Below are positions 1 to 7,030 of a stretch of DNA of 7,502 nt, piece by piece (within the stretch, counting starts at the first letter, position 1; each line of letters starts with the position of its first letter). Below the pieces are notes generated by a model that saw only the letters and a program-made list of their open reading frames with translations, did no database searches and was not told the origin of the DNA. The DNA is taken from NCBI RefSeq assembly GCF_018371055.1, contig NZ_JAGYZD010000073.1:1-7502 (forward strand), written 5' to 3'. The position numbers and the translations under genes are program-made. The stretch is from Finegoldia magna (lineage in GTDB: Bacteria; Bacillota; Clostridia; Tissierellales; Peptoniphilaceae).

Positions 1-248
1 ATTTTTTCGTTAATTAGCATATCAATGATTTTAGGTTGGATTTGCTTCAAAGCTTCCTTACCTTGTTCTGTATTAGGGTTGAAAATATCTTGTCCATAAT
101 ATTGCTTGTAATCTTCCATTACCTTGTCTACATCTTTTTGGTAGATGTATTCTTTTCCAATCTTAGCTACTGCTCCGTCAGGTTTTTTAGAACATGATGT
201 TACCATTACCATCATCATAGCTAATACAATTGCTAAAAATTTCTTCAT
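1..248 (-). CDS. Lipoprotein with SurA/PrsA-like N-terminal region, probable foldase (3' part beyond the window)
   Basis: Only the first 82 codons are visible; the gene continues past the left edge. The start (ATG at 248-246) gives a lipoprotein signal: MKK, a hydrophobic run rich in Ala, Val and Met, then a lipobox V16-T17-S18-C19, so Cys19 should be lipidated and the protein anchored outside the membrane. After the cysteine, the stretch around residues 26-40 (AVAKIGKEYIYQKDV) and the helical tail near residues 67-82 look like the SurA_N/PrsA chaperone region that precedes a parvulin peptidyl-prolyl isomerase domain. That catalytic domain would lie outside the window, so foldase activity is inferred. 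The gene follows mfd by 11 nt, and its Shine-Dalgarno site fills the gap, so it is probably the fourth gene of the glmU-pth-mfd operon. A lipoprotein of this kind after mfd is, as I recall, common in clostridia. The signal peptide is clear; the family call is moderate. Confidence 0.8.
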   Translation of the reverse strand, partial: MKKFLAIVLAMMMVMVTSCSKKPDGAVAKIGKEYIYQKDVDKVMEDYKQYYGQDIFNPNTEQGKEALKQIQPKIIDMLINEK

Positions 249-252
249 TTTT

Positions 253-257
253 CCTCC
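253..257 (-). promoter_or_regulatory. Ribosome binding site in the mfd-lipoprotein gap
   Basis: On the minus strand the mfd stop codon TAA is followed by TT, then GGAGG, then AAAA and the ATG at 248. The whole 11-nt gap is therefore a ribosome binding site. The 4-nt spacing is on the short side. The arrangement suggests that ribosomes finishing mfd can re-initiate on the lipoprotein gene. Confidence 0.75.
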
Positions 258-259
258 AA

Positions 260-3200
260 TTATTTCTCATTATCCTTCAAAAGTATCGATAATACTTCAA
301 TAGGATCTCTCAAATTTTTGTCTTCAAATCCCAAAATGATTTTAGGTTTTTCTGACAAATCAAATCTCATTTCTTTTTTGTAATTTTCTGTCAAGTATTT
401 TAATGTTTCTAATGAAATTTTGTCAGGAGAAGAAAATTGCAAGAAAAGTTCTCCCTTTATTTCTTTTATACTTTCAATGGACAATCTCGCGCAGAACGCT
501 TTGATTATAGATACATCCATTATATTAACGATAGGCTTAGGAACATCTCCAAACCTGTCGATTAATTCATCAATTATTTCAGAATAATCATCCTCATCTT
601 GTATAGATGCGATTTTTTTGTATATATCAATCTTGGTTTCATTTTCAGAAATGTAATCTTCCGGAATATATCCGTTGACTTTGATTTCGATTGCGACTGT
701 ATTCTTGTTTTCAGAAATAGTCTCACCTTTGGCTTCTCTGACTGCTTGTTCCAAAAGCTTCACATACAAATCATAACCGATTTTTGCGATGTGACCGTGT
801 TGGCTTTCTCCCAAAAGATTCCCAGCTCCCCTGAGTTCCAAATCTCTCATTGCGATTTTGAAACCAGAACCAAATTCCGTAAAATCTTTTATCGCCATAA
901 GTCTTTTTTCGGAAATTTCAGTTAATGATTTTTGTCCTTCGTATGTGAAATAAGCAAACGAAGTTCTATCAGATCGACCAATACGTCCCTTTAATTGATA
1001 CAATTGCGACAAGCCCATCTTATCTGCATTATAAATTATCATTGTGTTGACATTTTGTATATCAAGACCCGTTTCTATAATAGTTGTGCACAATAGTAAA
1101 TCATAAATTCCATCTTGGAAGTCAAGCATTACATTTTCTAGCTCTTTTTCATTCATTCTACCATGTGCTATCGCTATGCTTAATTCTGGAACCAATTCTT
1201 TTAATTTGAATTCCATCTGATCAATATCTTCTATTCTATTATACACAAAATAAATCTGTCCGCCGCGGTCAAGCTCTCTGATTATAGCATCTCTTATCAA
1301 ACTAGGATTGTACTCTGTAACATAAGTTGATATTGGAGTTCTGTCTTCTGGTGGTTCTTCCAATAAACTCATATCTCTAATTCCTGTCAATCCCATTTGT
1401 AAAGTCCTAGGAATTGGTGTTGCTGACAACGTAAGTACATCTACATTTTCTCTCATAGATTTTAATTTTTCTTTGTGTCTCACACCAAATCTTTGTTCTT
1501 CGTCGATTACTAATAATCCCAAATCTTTGAACTTCAAATTTTTCGACAAAATCCTATGAGTTCCCACCAATAAATCTACAAGGCCTCTTTGCACATCCTT
1601 CATTATTTGTTTTTGACGTGCTGGAGATACGAATCTACTCATCATTTCAACTCTGATAGGATAATCTCTGAATCGTTCTTTTATAGTGTTGAAATGTTGT
1701 TGTGCAAGAATCGTCGTCGGAACTAAAAACGCAACTTGTTTCCCATCCATTATCGCTTTAAAACAAGCTCTGATGGCAACCTCCGTTTTACCGTAACCAA
1801 CATCGCCACACAATAACCTGTCCATTGGCCTGTCCGATTCCATATCAGCTTTGATTTCTTCAATGGATCGTACTTGTGAATCTGTTTCTTCGTAAGGAAA
1901 TGAATCTTCGAATTCCCTTTGCCATTCGGTATCTTGTGAGAACTGATATCCTTTTAATTTGGCTCTTTTCGAGTACAATTCAACCAAATCATCCGCCATT
2001 TCATCTACTGATTTCTTGGCTTTTTGTTTTGCCTTTGCCCAATCATTTCCACTTAGTTTATTTAAAGAAGGCTTTTTGACATTGCCACCGCCGATGTATT
2101 TTTGGACCAAATTCATTTGATCGGTTGGAATCATTAGCCTATCATTAGCTTTGTATTGAATTACAATGTAATCTTTTTGAATTCCATTTACATCGATTTT
2201 TTCAATTCCCTTGTACTGACCAATCCCGTGATTTTCGTGAACCACATAATCATCAATATTCAAATCAGAATAATTGACAATATCTTGGCCGGTGCTTTTT
2301 TTCTTCTTACGTTTTCGAATTTGTTTTTCGCGTCCGAAAATTTCCTTGTAAGTAATTATCAAATACTTAGGATCTTTTATTTCAAAACCATTAGGCAAAT
2401 TCTTCTGAGTAATCAAAACCTGCGAAGATTTGATGTTCGCATTGTAATCTTCAGCTTCAAGAGTAGGAATTCCATTGGTCAAGAACAAATCCTTTAGCAT
2501 ATTTTTTCGTTCGATATTTGCCGCGAACACAATTTGTTTGAATCCTCTTAAACTGTTGGATTTGATATTTTCAACCAAACTGTCGATGTTTTTGTTAAAG
2601 TTTGGCGCTTCCAATGTTTTAAGCTGATACATAGCATTTGATTCGATAAGTCTAGTTCTTTTGACCAAACTTGTAATGTTGACAGATGTTTTCGATTTTA
2701 TCAATTTCAAAATATCTGAAATTGGAATAAGAGATTGTTCGTGCTTGGATAAAACCTCTCCTTTTTCAACCAAATACACAAAATCTTCCAAAAATCTCTT
2801 TTCTTTTTCCTTATAAATATCATAACATCTGGACAAATCTTCAATCAGCATTATGCTGTCGTCAGCAAAATAATCGAACACAGTATCATAATCTTTTTTA
2901 GTAAGAAAACATGACACCAAGTCGATTTCGTATTCCAAATCACTTCTGATGTATTCCATCAGTTTTTCGAATTTGTCCTTGACATTGTCTACATTCTCTC
3001 CAAAAATCGGATGATTAACTCTCTTGTCCAAATTTTTCTGAATAGAATTGATAATAGAATCTTTCTTTGATCCTTCAATGATAAGTTCGCTGCAACTAAT
3101 GATATCGATGAACTTGCAATCTTCGATGGATCTTTGGGTTGATACTTCGAAAAACCTCATCGAATCTATCTCATCATCGAACAATTCAATTCTTACAGGA

Positions 3201-3766
3201 AATCTGCTGTGTACAGGAAAAATATCTACAATTCCACCTCTTATAGCAAATTGTCCCTTGGATTCTATGGTGTCTACTCTTTCGTATTTCAATACCTTCA
3301 ACTTTTCTTGAAGTTCTTCCAAATTTATCAAATCGGTGTCTTTGATTGTAAATGCATATTTTTTTGCAACTGATTTTTTGGTGATTTTCTTAGTTAAAGC
3401 ATCAAATGTCGTAACGATAATAAATTTTTCGTCGTTTAACAATTTGAACAGCACATTCACTCTTTGATCTTCTGCATTATCATCTAGTGATCTTGCGTTG
3501 TACAAGTTGAGTTCTCTGCTTGGAAAAAATTCGCAAATATTATCTTCAATATCATTCAAATATTCCGTCAAATTCCTCGCTCTCATATTGTCTTCTACGA
3601 CTACTACAAGAGGTTTGTCTATGTTTTTGGATGTGGCATACACAAAACTTGCGAAAGCTTCCTTAATGACACCGTGAATGTAAATCGACGAGTTATCAGA
3701 TGATAAAGAATTTAAATATCCCTGAAATTCTGTGTTATCTTCGTAAATTTTAGTTAGAAAATTCAT
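260..3766 (-). CDS. mfd: Transcription-repair coupling factor Mfd
   Basis: Mfd is an ATP-driven DNA translocase that removes RNA polymerase stalled at DNA lesions and recruits UvrA for nucleotide excision repair. The 1168-residue length is normal for the family. Residues about 1-340 are the UvrB-like N-terminal region. A Lys/Arg-rich linker (480-490) leads to the RNA polymerase interaction domain (about 504-560, with DDYVVHENHGIGQYKG). The translocase core follows: Walker A GDVGYGKT (654-661), motif Ia around VPTTILAQQH (682-691), DEEQ Walker B (755-758), SATPIPRT (781-788) and motif VI QLKGRIGRSDR (924-934). The TRG translocation motif spans about 962-1000, with RDLELRGAGNLLGE. The C-terminal regulatory domain ends at 1168. 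All helicase signature residues look intact. The ATG overlaps the pth stop codon (ATGA), and the only upstream Shine-Dalgarno-like sequence is a weak GGGAAAAG inside pth, so translation is probably coupled to pth. Confidence 0.98.
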   Translation of the reverse strand: MNFLTKIYEDNTEFQGYLNSLSSDNSSIYIHGVIKEAFASFVYATSKNIDKPLVVVVEDNMRARNLTEYLNDIEDNICEFFPSRELNLYNARSLDDNAEDQRVNVLFKLLNDEKFIIVTTFDALTKKITKKSVAKKYAFTIKDTDLINLEELQEKLKVLKYERVDTIESKGQFAIRGGIVDIFPVHSRFPVRIELFDDEIDSMRFFEVSTQRSIEDCKFIDIISCSELIIEGSKKDSIINSIQKNLDKRVNHPIFGENVDNVKDKFEKLMEYIRSDLEYEIDLVSCFLTKKDYDTVFDYFADDSIMLIEDLSRCYDIYKEKEKRFLEDFVYLVEKGEVLSKHEQSLIPISDILKLIKSKTSVNITSLVKRTRLIESNAMYQLKTLEAPNFNKNIDSLVENIKSNSLRGFKQIVFAANIERKNMLKDLFLTNGIPTLEAEDYNANIKSSQVLITQKNLPNGFEIKDPKYLIITYKEIFGREKQIRKRKKKKSTGQDIVNYSDLNIDDYVVHENHGIGQYKGIEKIDVNGIQKDYIVIQYKANDRLMIPTDQMNLVQKYIGGGNVKKPSLNKLSGNDWAKAKQKAKKSVDEMADDLVELYSKRAKLKGYQFSQDTEWQREFEDSFPYEETDSQVRSIEEIKADMESDRPMDRLLCGDVGYGKTEVAIRACFKAIMDGKQVAFLVPTTILAQQHFNTIKERFRDYPIRVEMMSRFVSPARQKQIMKDVQRGLVDLLVGTHRILSKNLKFKDLGLLVIDEEQRFGVRHKEKLKSMRENVDVLTLSATPIPRTLQMGLTGIRDMSLLEEPPEDRTPISTYVTEYNPSLIRDAIIRELDRGGQIYFVYNRIEDIDQMEFKLKELVPELSIAIAHGRMNEKELENVMLDFQDGIYDLLLCTTIIETGLDIQNVNTMIIYNADKMGLSQLYQLKGRIGRSDRTSFAYFTYEGQKSLTEISEKRLMAIKDFTEFGSGFKIAMRDLELRGAGNLLGESQHGHIAKIGYDLYVKLLEQAVREAKGETISENKNTVAIEIKVNGYIPEDYISENETKIDIYKKIASIQDEDDYSEIIDELIDRFGDVPKPIVNIMDVSIIKAFCARLSIESIKEIKGELFLQFSSPDKISLETLKYLTENYKKEMRFDLSEKPKIILGFEDKNLRDPIEVLSILLKDNEK

Positions 3767-4332
3767 ATCATGCTTTTCCCATTGAAGTTGTTCATAGCGT
3801 AATCGACATTTTCTTCAACTATTTTGATAGCAGCTTCACTTGACATGTCGATTTCTTTTTCCAAAACTTCGAATTCCTTCTTGCTAAATTGTGACAACAC
3901 AAAATCTTTCAGATCATATTTATCATTTTGACCGACAGAGACTTTGATTCTTGCGAAATCTTGCGATTGAATCAAATAAATTATGGACTTCAACCCATTG
4001 TGAGTTCCCGCAGATCCTTTCTTTTTTATCCTAATAGTTCCAAAAGGAATATCAATGTCATCGCAAATAACAATAAGATTTTCTGCTGATAAATTATAAT
4101 AATTAAAACAATCCAATATAGCTTTTCCAGAATCATTCATATACGTTGAAGGCTTCATCAATATCACCTTTTCGTTTCCGATAAATCCCTCACCAATCAA
4201 CGATTTGAATTTTAATTTGTTCACCTTAATATTCAATTTTTTTGCCAAATCATCTATAACCATAAATCCGGCATTGTGTCTTGTGTATTCGTACTTACTT
4301 CCTGGATTACCCAGTCCTGCGATTAAATACAT
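3763..4332 (-). CDS. pth: Peptidyl-tRNA hydrolase (bacterial Pth family)
   Basis: Pth cleaves the ester bond of peptidyl-tRNAs that drop off ribosomes, recycling tRNA in the cytoplasm. The 189-residue length is typical. Visible family residues, equated with E. coli by motif: Asn9 in GLGNPG (6-11); the catalytic histidine His19 in YTRHNAGF; Asn66 in STYMNDSG; Asp91 in CDDIDIPFG (90-98); and Asn112 in GSAGTHNGLKSI (106-117). The Thr in THNG, where many homologues have GHNG, is to my knowledge common in clostridia and not a defect. The start is fixed by MYLIAGLGNPG, since the family always begins a few residues before GLGNPG. The upstream Shine-Dalgarno is weak (a GGA at 4343-4341, 8 nt from the ATG) and lies in the 15-nt gap after the glmU stop, so expression probably depends on the glmU transcript. 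The stop codon overlaps the mfd start by 4 nt. Confidence 0.97.
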   Translation of the reverse strand: MYLIAGLGNPGSKYEYTRHNAGFMVIDDLAKKLNIKVNKLKFKSLIGEGFIGNEKVILMKPSTYMNDSGKAILDCFNYYNLSAENLIVICDDIDIPFGTIRIKKKGSAGTHNGLKSIIYLIQSQDFARIKVSVGQNDKYDLKDFVLSQFSKKEFEVLEKEIDMSSEAAIKIVEENVDYAMNNFNGKSMI

Positions 4333-4347
4333 ATAATCATTCCATTT

Positions 4348-5712
4348 CTATCTTTTTTTCTTATAAACCCAATCTTTTTTATTTTCTTGGCGACTTCTTC
4401 CAATTGAAAGTGCGCCTTCTTCAACATCCTCAGTAATTGTAGTTCCACAAGCGATGAAGCTGTCTTTTTTCAAAGTCACAGGAGCAATCACATTTGAATT
4501 AGAACCGACAAACACATTGTCTTCAACTACGGATCTGTGTTTGTTCTTGCCATCGTAATTTACGAAAATCACTCCACAACCGATGTTGATATTTTCCTTC
4601 AAATCACTGTCCCCAACATAAGCCAAGTGACCTGCTTTTGTTTTGTTTCCTACAGTTGAGTTTTTGATTTCAACAAAGTTTCCGATATGAACATTTTCTT
4701 TCAAAACGCTGTTTGGTCTCAAATGTGCAAAAGGTCCGATGTCTGTATTTTTTCCAACAACAGAATTTTCGATGTATGATGATTTGATAACCACATTGTC
4801 ATCGATTTTGGAATCCACGATTTCGCAATCTCCTTTAATCAAACAATCAGATCCTATTTCTGTGTTTCCGTAAATTCTGCAAGGTCCAATAATAACAGTG
4901 TCCCTTCCAATTTTTACGGACGGTTCAATAATTACAGAATCTGCATTTGAAATTACAACGCCTTCTTCCATGTATTTTTGGTTGACTCTTTGTTTCAAAA
5001 TTTCTTCGCAGAAATACAATTGAGCTTTTGTATTGATTCCATAAGTTTCGTTGACATCAGAGTGTTTGAAAGTCTTGATGATTTTGCCGTCTTTTCTGAT
5101 GATTTCGAAAATATCTGTCAAATACATTTCACCTTTCGAATTATTTGTACCGATTTTTTCAATCGACATCTTCAACACATCGCCGTTTACAATCATCATG
5201 CCGCTGTTGAACTCTTTAATTAAAAGTTGTTCTTCGTTACAATCTTTTTGTTCTACGATTTTGAGCAAATTGCCGTCGTTATCTTTTACAATTCGTCCGT
5301 ATCCAAATGGATCGTCGATTTCACTTGTAAGAACTGTTGCAACTGAATTTTGTTGTTCATGGAAATCAAAAAACTTCTTCAACGTTTCTTGCTTTATCAA
5401 CGGAGTATCTCCCGTTAAAATAATAACTTTATCGTCGTCATTTATTTCATCCAAACATAATTTAACGGCATATCCTGTTCCATAAGGATACTTTTCTCCT
5501 ATATTTTGTTTTACTAAATGAATACTTTCATCTAAGTTTTCTCTTAAAATATCGTAATTATTTCCGCCGACTACTATTTTTTGATCCACAAAATCACAAG
5601 CATCCATGACGTAATCAATCATAGTCTTGTTCAAAAGTTTGTGCAAAACTTTTGAGTTGTGAGATTTCATTCTAGTGCCTTCTCCGGCAGAAAGTATAAT
5701 AGCTTTCTTCAT
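4348..5712 (-). CDS. glmU: Bifunctional GlmU: N-acetylglucosamine-1-phosphate uridyltransferase / glucosamine-1-phosphate acetyltransferase
   Basis: GlmU makes UDP-GlcNAc, the precursor of peptidoglycan and teichoic acid linkage units, by acetylating glucosamine-1-phosphate and then transferring UMP. The 454-residue length is normal. The N-terminal pyrophosphorylase half shows LSAGEGTRMKS (8-18), KVLHKL (21-26), the metal-binding Asp102 in LTGDTPL, GYGR (137-140), Glu154, Asn169 and Asn227 in YGINTKAQL. The C-terminal half is a left-handed beta-helix of hexapeptide repeats (about 250-425). It carries the expected acetyltransferase residues Arg332 (HLRPN), Lys350 (VEIKNS), His362 and Tyr365 (GHLAYVGD), Asn385-Tyr386 (VNYDG) and the final GRSRQ (438-442). 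The segment before PYGTGYAV (76-83) is about four residues longer than the usual AEQLGTxHAV form. The start has a strong AGGAGA site and the gene is the first of the operon. No prs gene follows, unlike in Bacillus. Confidence 0.97.
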   Translation of the reverse strand: MKKAIILSAGEGTRMKSHNSKVLHKLLNKTMIDYVMDACDFVDQKIVVGGNNYDILRENLDESIHLVKQNIGEKYPYGTGYAVKLCLDEINDDDKVIILTGDTPLIKQETLKKFFDFHEQQNSVATVLTSEIDDPFGYGRIVKDNDGNLLKIVEQKDCNEEQLLIKEFNSGMMIVNGDVLKMSIEKIGTNNSKGEMYLTDIFEIIRKDGKIIKTFKHSDVNETYGINTKAQLYFCEEILKQRVNQKYMEEGVVISNADSVIIEPSVKIGRDTVIIGPCRIYGNTEIGSDCLIKGDCEIVDSKIDDNVVIKSSYIENSVVGKNTDIGPFAHLRPNSVLKENVHIGNFVEIKNSTVGNKTKAGHLAYVGDSDLKENINIGCGVIFVNYDGKNKHRSVVEDNVFVGSNSNVIAPVTLKKDSFIACGTTITEDVEEGALSIGRSRQENKKDWVYKKKR

Positions 5713-5718
5713 TATTCA

Positions 5719-5724
5719 TCTCCT
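5719..5724 (-). promoter_or_regulatory. glmU ribosome binding site
   Basis: The minus strand reads AGGAGA, then six bases (TGAATA), then the glmU ATG. This is the strongest Shine-Dalgarno site on the left operon after the one for the lipoprotein, as expected for the first gene of a transcript, and it supports the chosen start. Confidence 0.8.
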
Positions 5725-5741
5725 AAAAAATTGTCATTACC

Positions 5742-5747
5742 ATTATA
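5742..5747 (-). promoter_or_regulatory. Probable -10 element of the glmU-pth-mfd operon promoter
   Basis: The minus strand carries a consensus TATAAT here, 29 bp upstream of the glmU start codon. Transcription would begin near 5735 and give a leader of about 23 nt that contains the AGGAGA site. The -35 region at normal spacing (about 5765-5770, CTTTTA) is a poor match, and the triplet just upstream is TAG, so there is no extended -10 TG. The -10 is read from the sequence; its use as a promoter is inferred. Confidence 0.55.
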
Positions 5748-5817
5748 CTATAAAACAGGAAATTTAAAAGCATATATTGTTAAAATAAGTCAAAGATGTC
5801 AACTTTTATCTAAAATT

Positions 5818-5826
5818 TGATATAAT
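5818..5826 (+). promoter_or_regulatory. Extended -10 promoter for apbE
   Basis: The plus strand reads TGATATAAT, which is a perfect TGn extension plus consensus TATAAT. No good -35 is seen at 16-18 bp spacing (TGTCAA, GTCAAC or TCAACT), but extended -10 promoters can work without one. Transcription would start about 7 bases after the hexamer, near 5833, only about 9 nt before the apbE ATG at 5842. The element lies in the 129-bp region shared with the divergent glmU promoter. Confidence 0.6.
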
Positions 5827-5832
5827 GTATGT

Positions 5833-5838
5833 GGTGAT
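5833..5838 (+). promoter_or_regulatory. apbE ribosome binding site, GGTGAT type
   Basis: GGTGAT ends 3 nt before the ATG. It pairs with the 5' side of the anti-Shine-Dalgarno (full complement AAGGAGGTGATC), so the close spacing is what that pairing register needs. The site coincides with the predicted transcription start, so it would sit at the very 5' end of the mRNA. Confidence 0.5.
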
Positions 5839-5841
5839 TAT

Positions 5842-6963
5842 ATGAAAAAATTTATATTAGTATTTTTAACATTAACAATGTTAGTTGGCTGTTCTCAAGA
5901 AAAAGGTGAAAATAAACCAGTTCCAAAAGAACCAGCACCACAAGTAAATGAAAATGCTGAATCTTCATCTAAAGATTTTGAGAAACACGAAGCCACACTT
6001 TATGACAAATTTGACACAGTAATAAGATATAGTTTGTATACAAAATCTGAAAAAGAATTCAATGAGTATTCCAAGTTTATCAACGATGAATTTGACAGAC
6101 TTCACAAACTATACAGCACTTACGAAAATTTTGATGGCGTAGATAACGCAAAGACAATCAACGATAACGCAGGAGTTAAACCTGTAAAAGTCGACAAAGA
6201 TTTGTTTGATTTAATCAAATGGTCAGTAGAAGATTATTCCAAATACAATAAAAAAACAAACATTGCATTTGGTTCTGTAACTGATTTGTGGAAAGAATAC
6301 AGAGACAACGCTCTGGAAAAGAAAAAAATCGAAATTCCTTCAGCAGATGTTTTGAAAGAAAAAAATCTTCACACAAGTATCGACAACATAGTTTTGGATG
6401 AACAAAACAGCACAGTTTTCTTGAAAGATAAAGATTCAAGACTAGATTTGGGTGCCACTGCAAAAGGATATGCCACAGAAAAAATAGCCCAAGAAGTAGA
6501 AAAACGTGGACTAAAATCTGGAATTATCTCAGCAGGTGGAAACGTCAGAACAATTGGAAAACCAATCATAAAAGGAAAAGACAGCTGGGTAGTCGCAATC
6601 CAAAATCCTAATTTGAACGAAGAACCAGACAAGCAATACGTCGCAATCTTGAAAATACCAGAAACAACATCTATGGTTACAAGTGGTGATTATCAAAGAT
6701 TTTACGTTTACAACAACAAAAAATACCACCACATAATTGATCCGGATACACTAAATCCAGCAGATCATTTTAAATCAGTGACAATCGTCACAAAAGATTC
6801 TGGACTTGCAGATTTCCTATCTACAACAGTTTTTGTTATGAATTACGAAGAAGGAAGAAAATTAGTCGATTCATTAGACGGCGTCGAAGCATTCTGGGTA
6901 TTTGAAAACAACGACATCAAATACACGGACGGCTTAAAAGATATTATAGAACTAGAAAAATAG
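5842..6963 (+). CDS. apbE: Lipoprotein FAD:protein FMN transferase (ApbE family)
   Basis: ApbE enzymes use FAD and Mg2+ to attach FMN through a phosphoester bond to Thr/Ser of extracytoplasmic redox proteins, such as Rnf/Nqr subunits and FMN-binding lipoproteins. The 373-residue length fits a secreted single-domain ApbE. A lipobox L14-V15-G16-C17 follows a hydrophobic signal, so Cys17 should anchor it outside the membrane; residues about 18-45 are a Pro/Glu/Lys-rich linker. Family motifs in order: LDLGATAKGYATEK (201-214), SAGGNVRTIGKP (230-241), TSGDYQRFY (280-288), HHIIDPDT (296-303) and LADFLSTTVFVM (322-333), whose Asp324 and Ser/Thr residues fit the metal site. DPDTLNPA replaces the DPxTGxP of proteobacterial members; I recall this from other clostridial ApbEs. 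The start is fixed by the signal peptide. It is transcribed away from glmU and no flavinylation target lies in the window, so its substrate is unknown here. It ends with TAG, with an in-frame TAA two codons after it. Confidence 0.95.
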   Translation: MKKFILVFLTLTMLVGCSQEKGENKPVPKEPAPQVNENAESSSKDFEKHEATLYDKFDTVIRYSLYTKSEKEFNEYSKFINDEFDRLHKLYSTYENFDGVDNAKTINDNAGVKPVKVDKDLFDLIKWSVEDYSKYNKKTNIAFGSVTDLWKEYRDNALEKKKIEIPSADVLKEKNLHTSIDNIVLDEQNSTVFLKDKDSRLDLGATAKGYATEKIAQEVEKRGLKSGIISAGGNVRTIGKPIIKGKDSWVVAIQNPNLNEEPDKQYVAILKIPETTSMVTSGDYQRFYVYNNKKYHHIIDPDTLNPADHFKSVTIVTKDSGLADFLSTTVFVMNYEEGRKLVDSLDGVEAFWVFENNDIKYTDGLKDIIELEK

Positions 6964-6965
6964 AA

Positions 6966-6993
6966 TCAATAAAATAGTATGATATTTTATTGA
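6966..6993. repeat. Perfect 11-bp inverted repeat between apbE and the next gene
   Basis: TCAATAAAATA (6966-6976) and TATTTTATTGA (6983-6993) are exact reverse complements separated by 6 bases (GTATGA). The repeat begins 2 bases after the apbE stop and ends 5 bases before the TG of the next promoter, so it covers where that promoter's -35 would be. As RNA the stem has one G-C pair and no U-run follows, so it is a poor intrinsic terminator. An operator or a weak 3'-end hairpin are the two readings; the symmetry itself is certain. Confidence 0.7.
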
Positions 6994-6998
6994 ATATG

Positions 6999-7007
6999 TG
7001 GTAGAAT
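6999..7007 (+). promoter_or_regulatory. Extended -10 promoter for the right-edge gene
   Basis: TGGTAGAAT contains a TGn extension and TAGAAT, a 5-of-6 match to TATAAT. Transcription would start near 7014 and leave a leader of about 30 nt with the AAGGAGG site. No -35 match is seen at normal spacing; that stretch is the inverted repeat at 6966-6993. This suggests the gene has its own promoter, although read-through from apbE is not excluded. Confidence 0.5.
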
Positions 7008-7030
7008 ATTATTGCTATTAAATCAAACAT

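Noticed and set aside
2296..2331. Lys/Arg-rich run in Mfd (residues 480-490) as an odd insertion.
   Set aside because: Bacillus-type Mfd proteins carry a comparable basic linker just before the RNA polymerase interaction domain, so this is ordinary.
599..3311. Several plus-strand open frames of 67-113 codons opposite mfd (599-925, 1876-2079, 2156-2497, 3048-3311).
   Set aside because: They lie wholly antisense to a clearly conserved gene, have compositions expected of reversed AT-rich coding sequence, and encode no recognisable motif.
4978..5485. Two overlapping plus-strand open frames opposite glmU.
   Set aside because: They overlap each other in different frames and lie within intact GlmU coding sequence; no family resemblance was seen.
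5797..5802. A perfect TTGACA on the minus strand as the -35 of glmU.
   Set aside because: It is 49 bp from the TATAAT at 5742-5747, far beyond the usual 16-18 bp. At normal spacing the best -10 matches are only 3 of 6 (for example CAATAT).
6727..6753. Loss of the DPxTG glycine in the ApbE signature (DPDTLNPA) as a defect.
   Set aside because: The essential His, Asp and Pro are present, and this DPDTL form is, to my recollection, usual in clostridial ApbE proteins.
6966..6993. Inverted repeat as a Rho-independent terminator for apbE.
   Set aside because: The stem has a single G-C pair and is followed by AATATGTGG, not a U-run. It is kept as a repeat and possible operator only.
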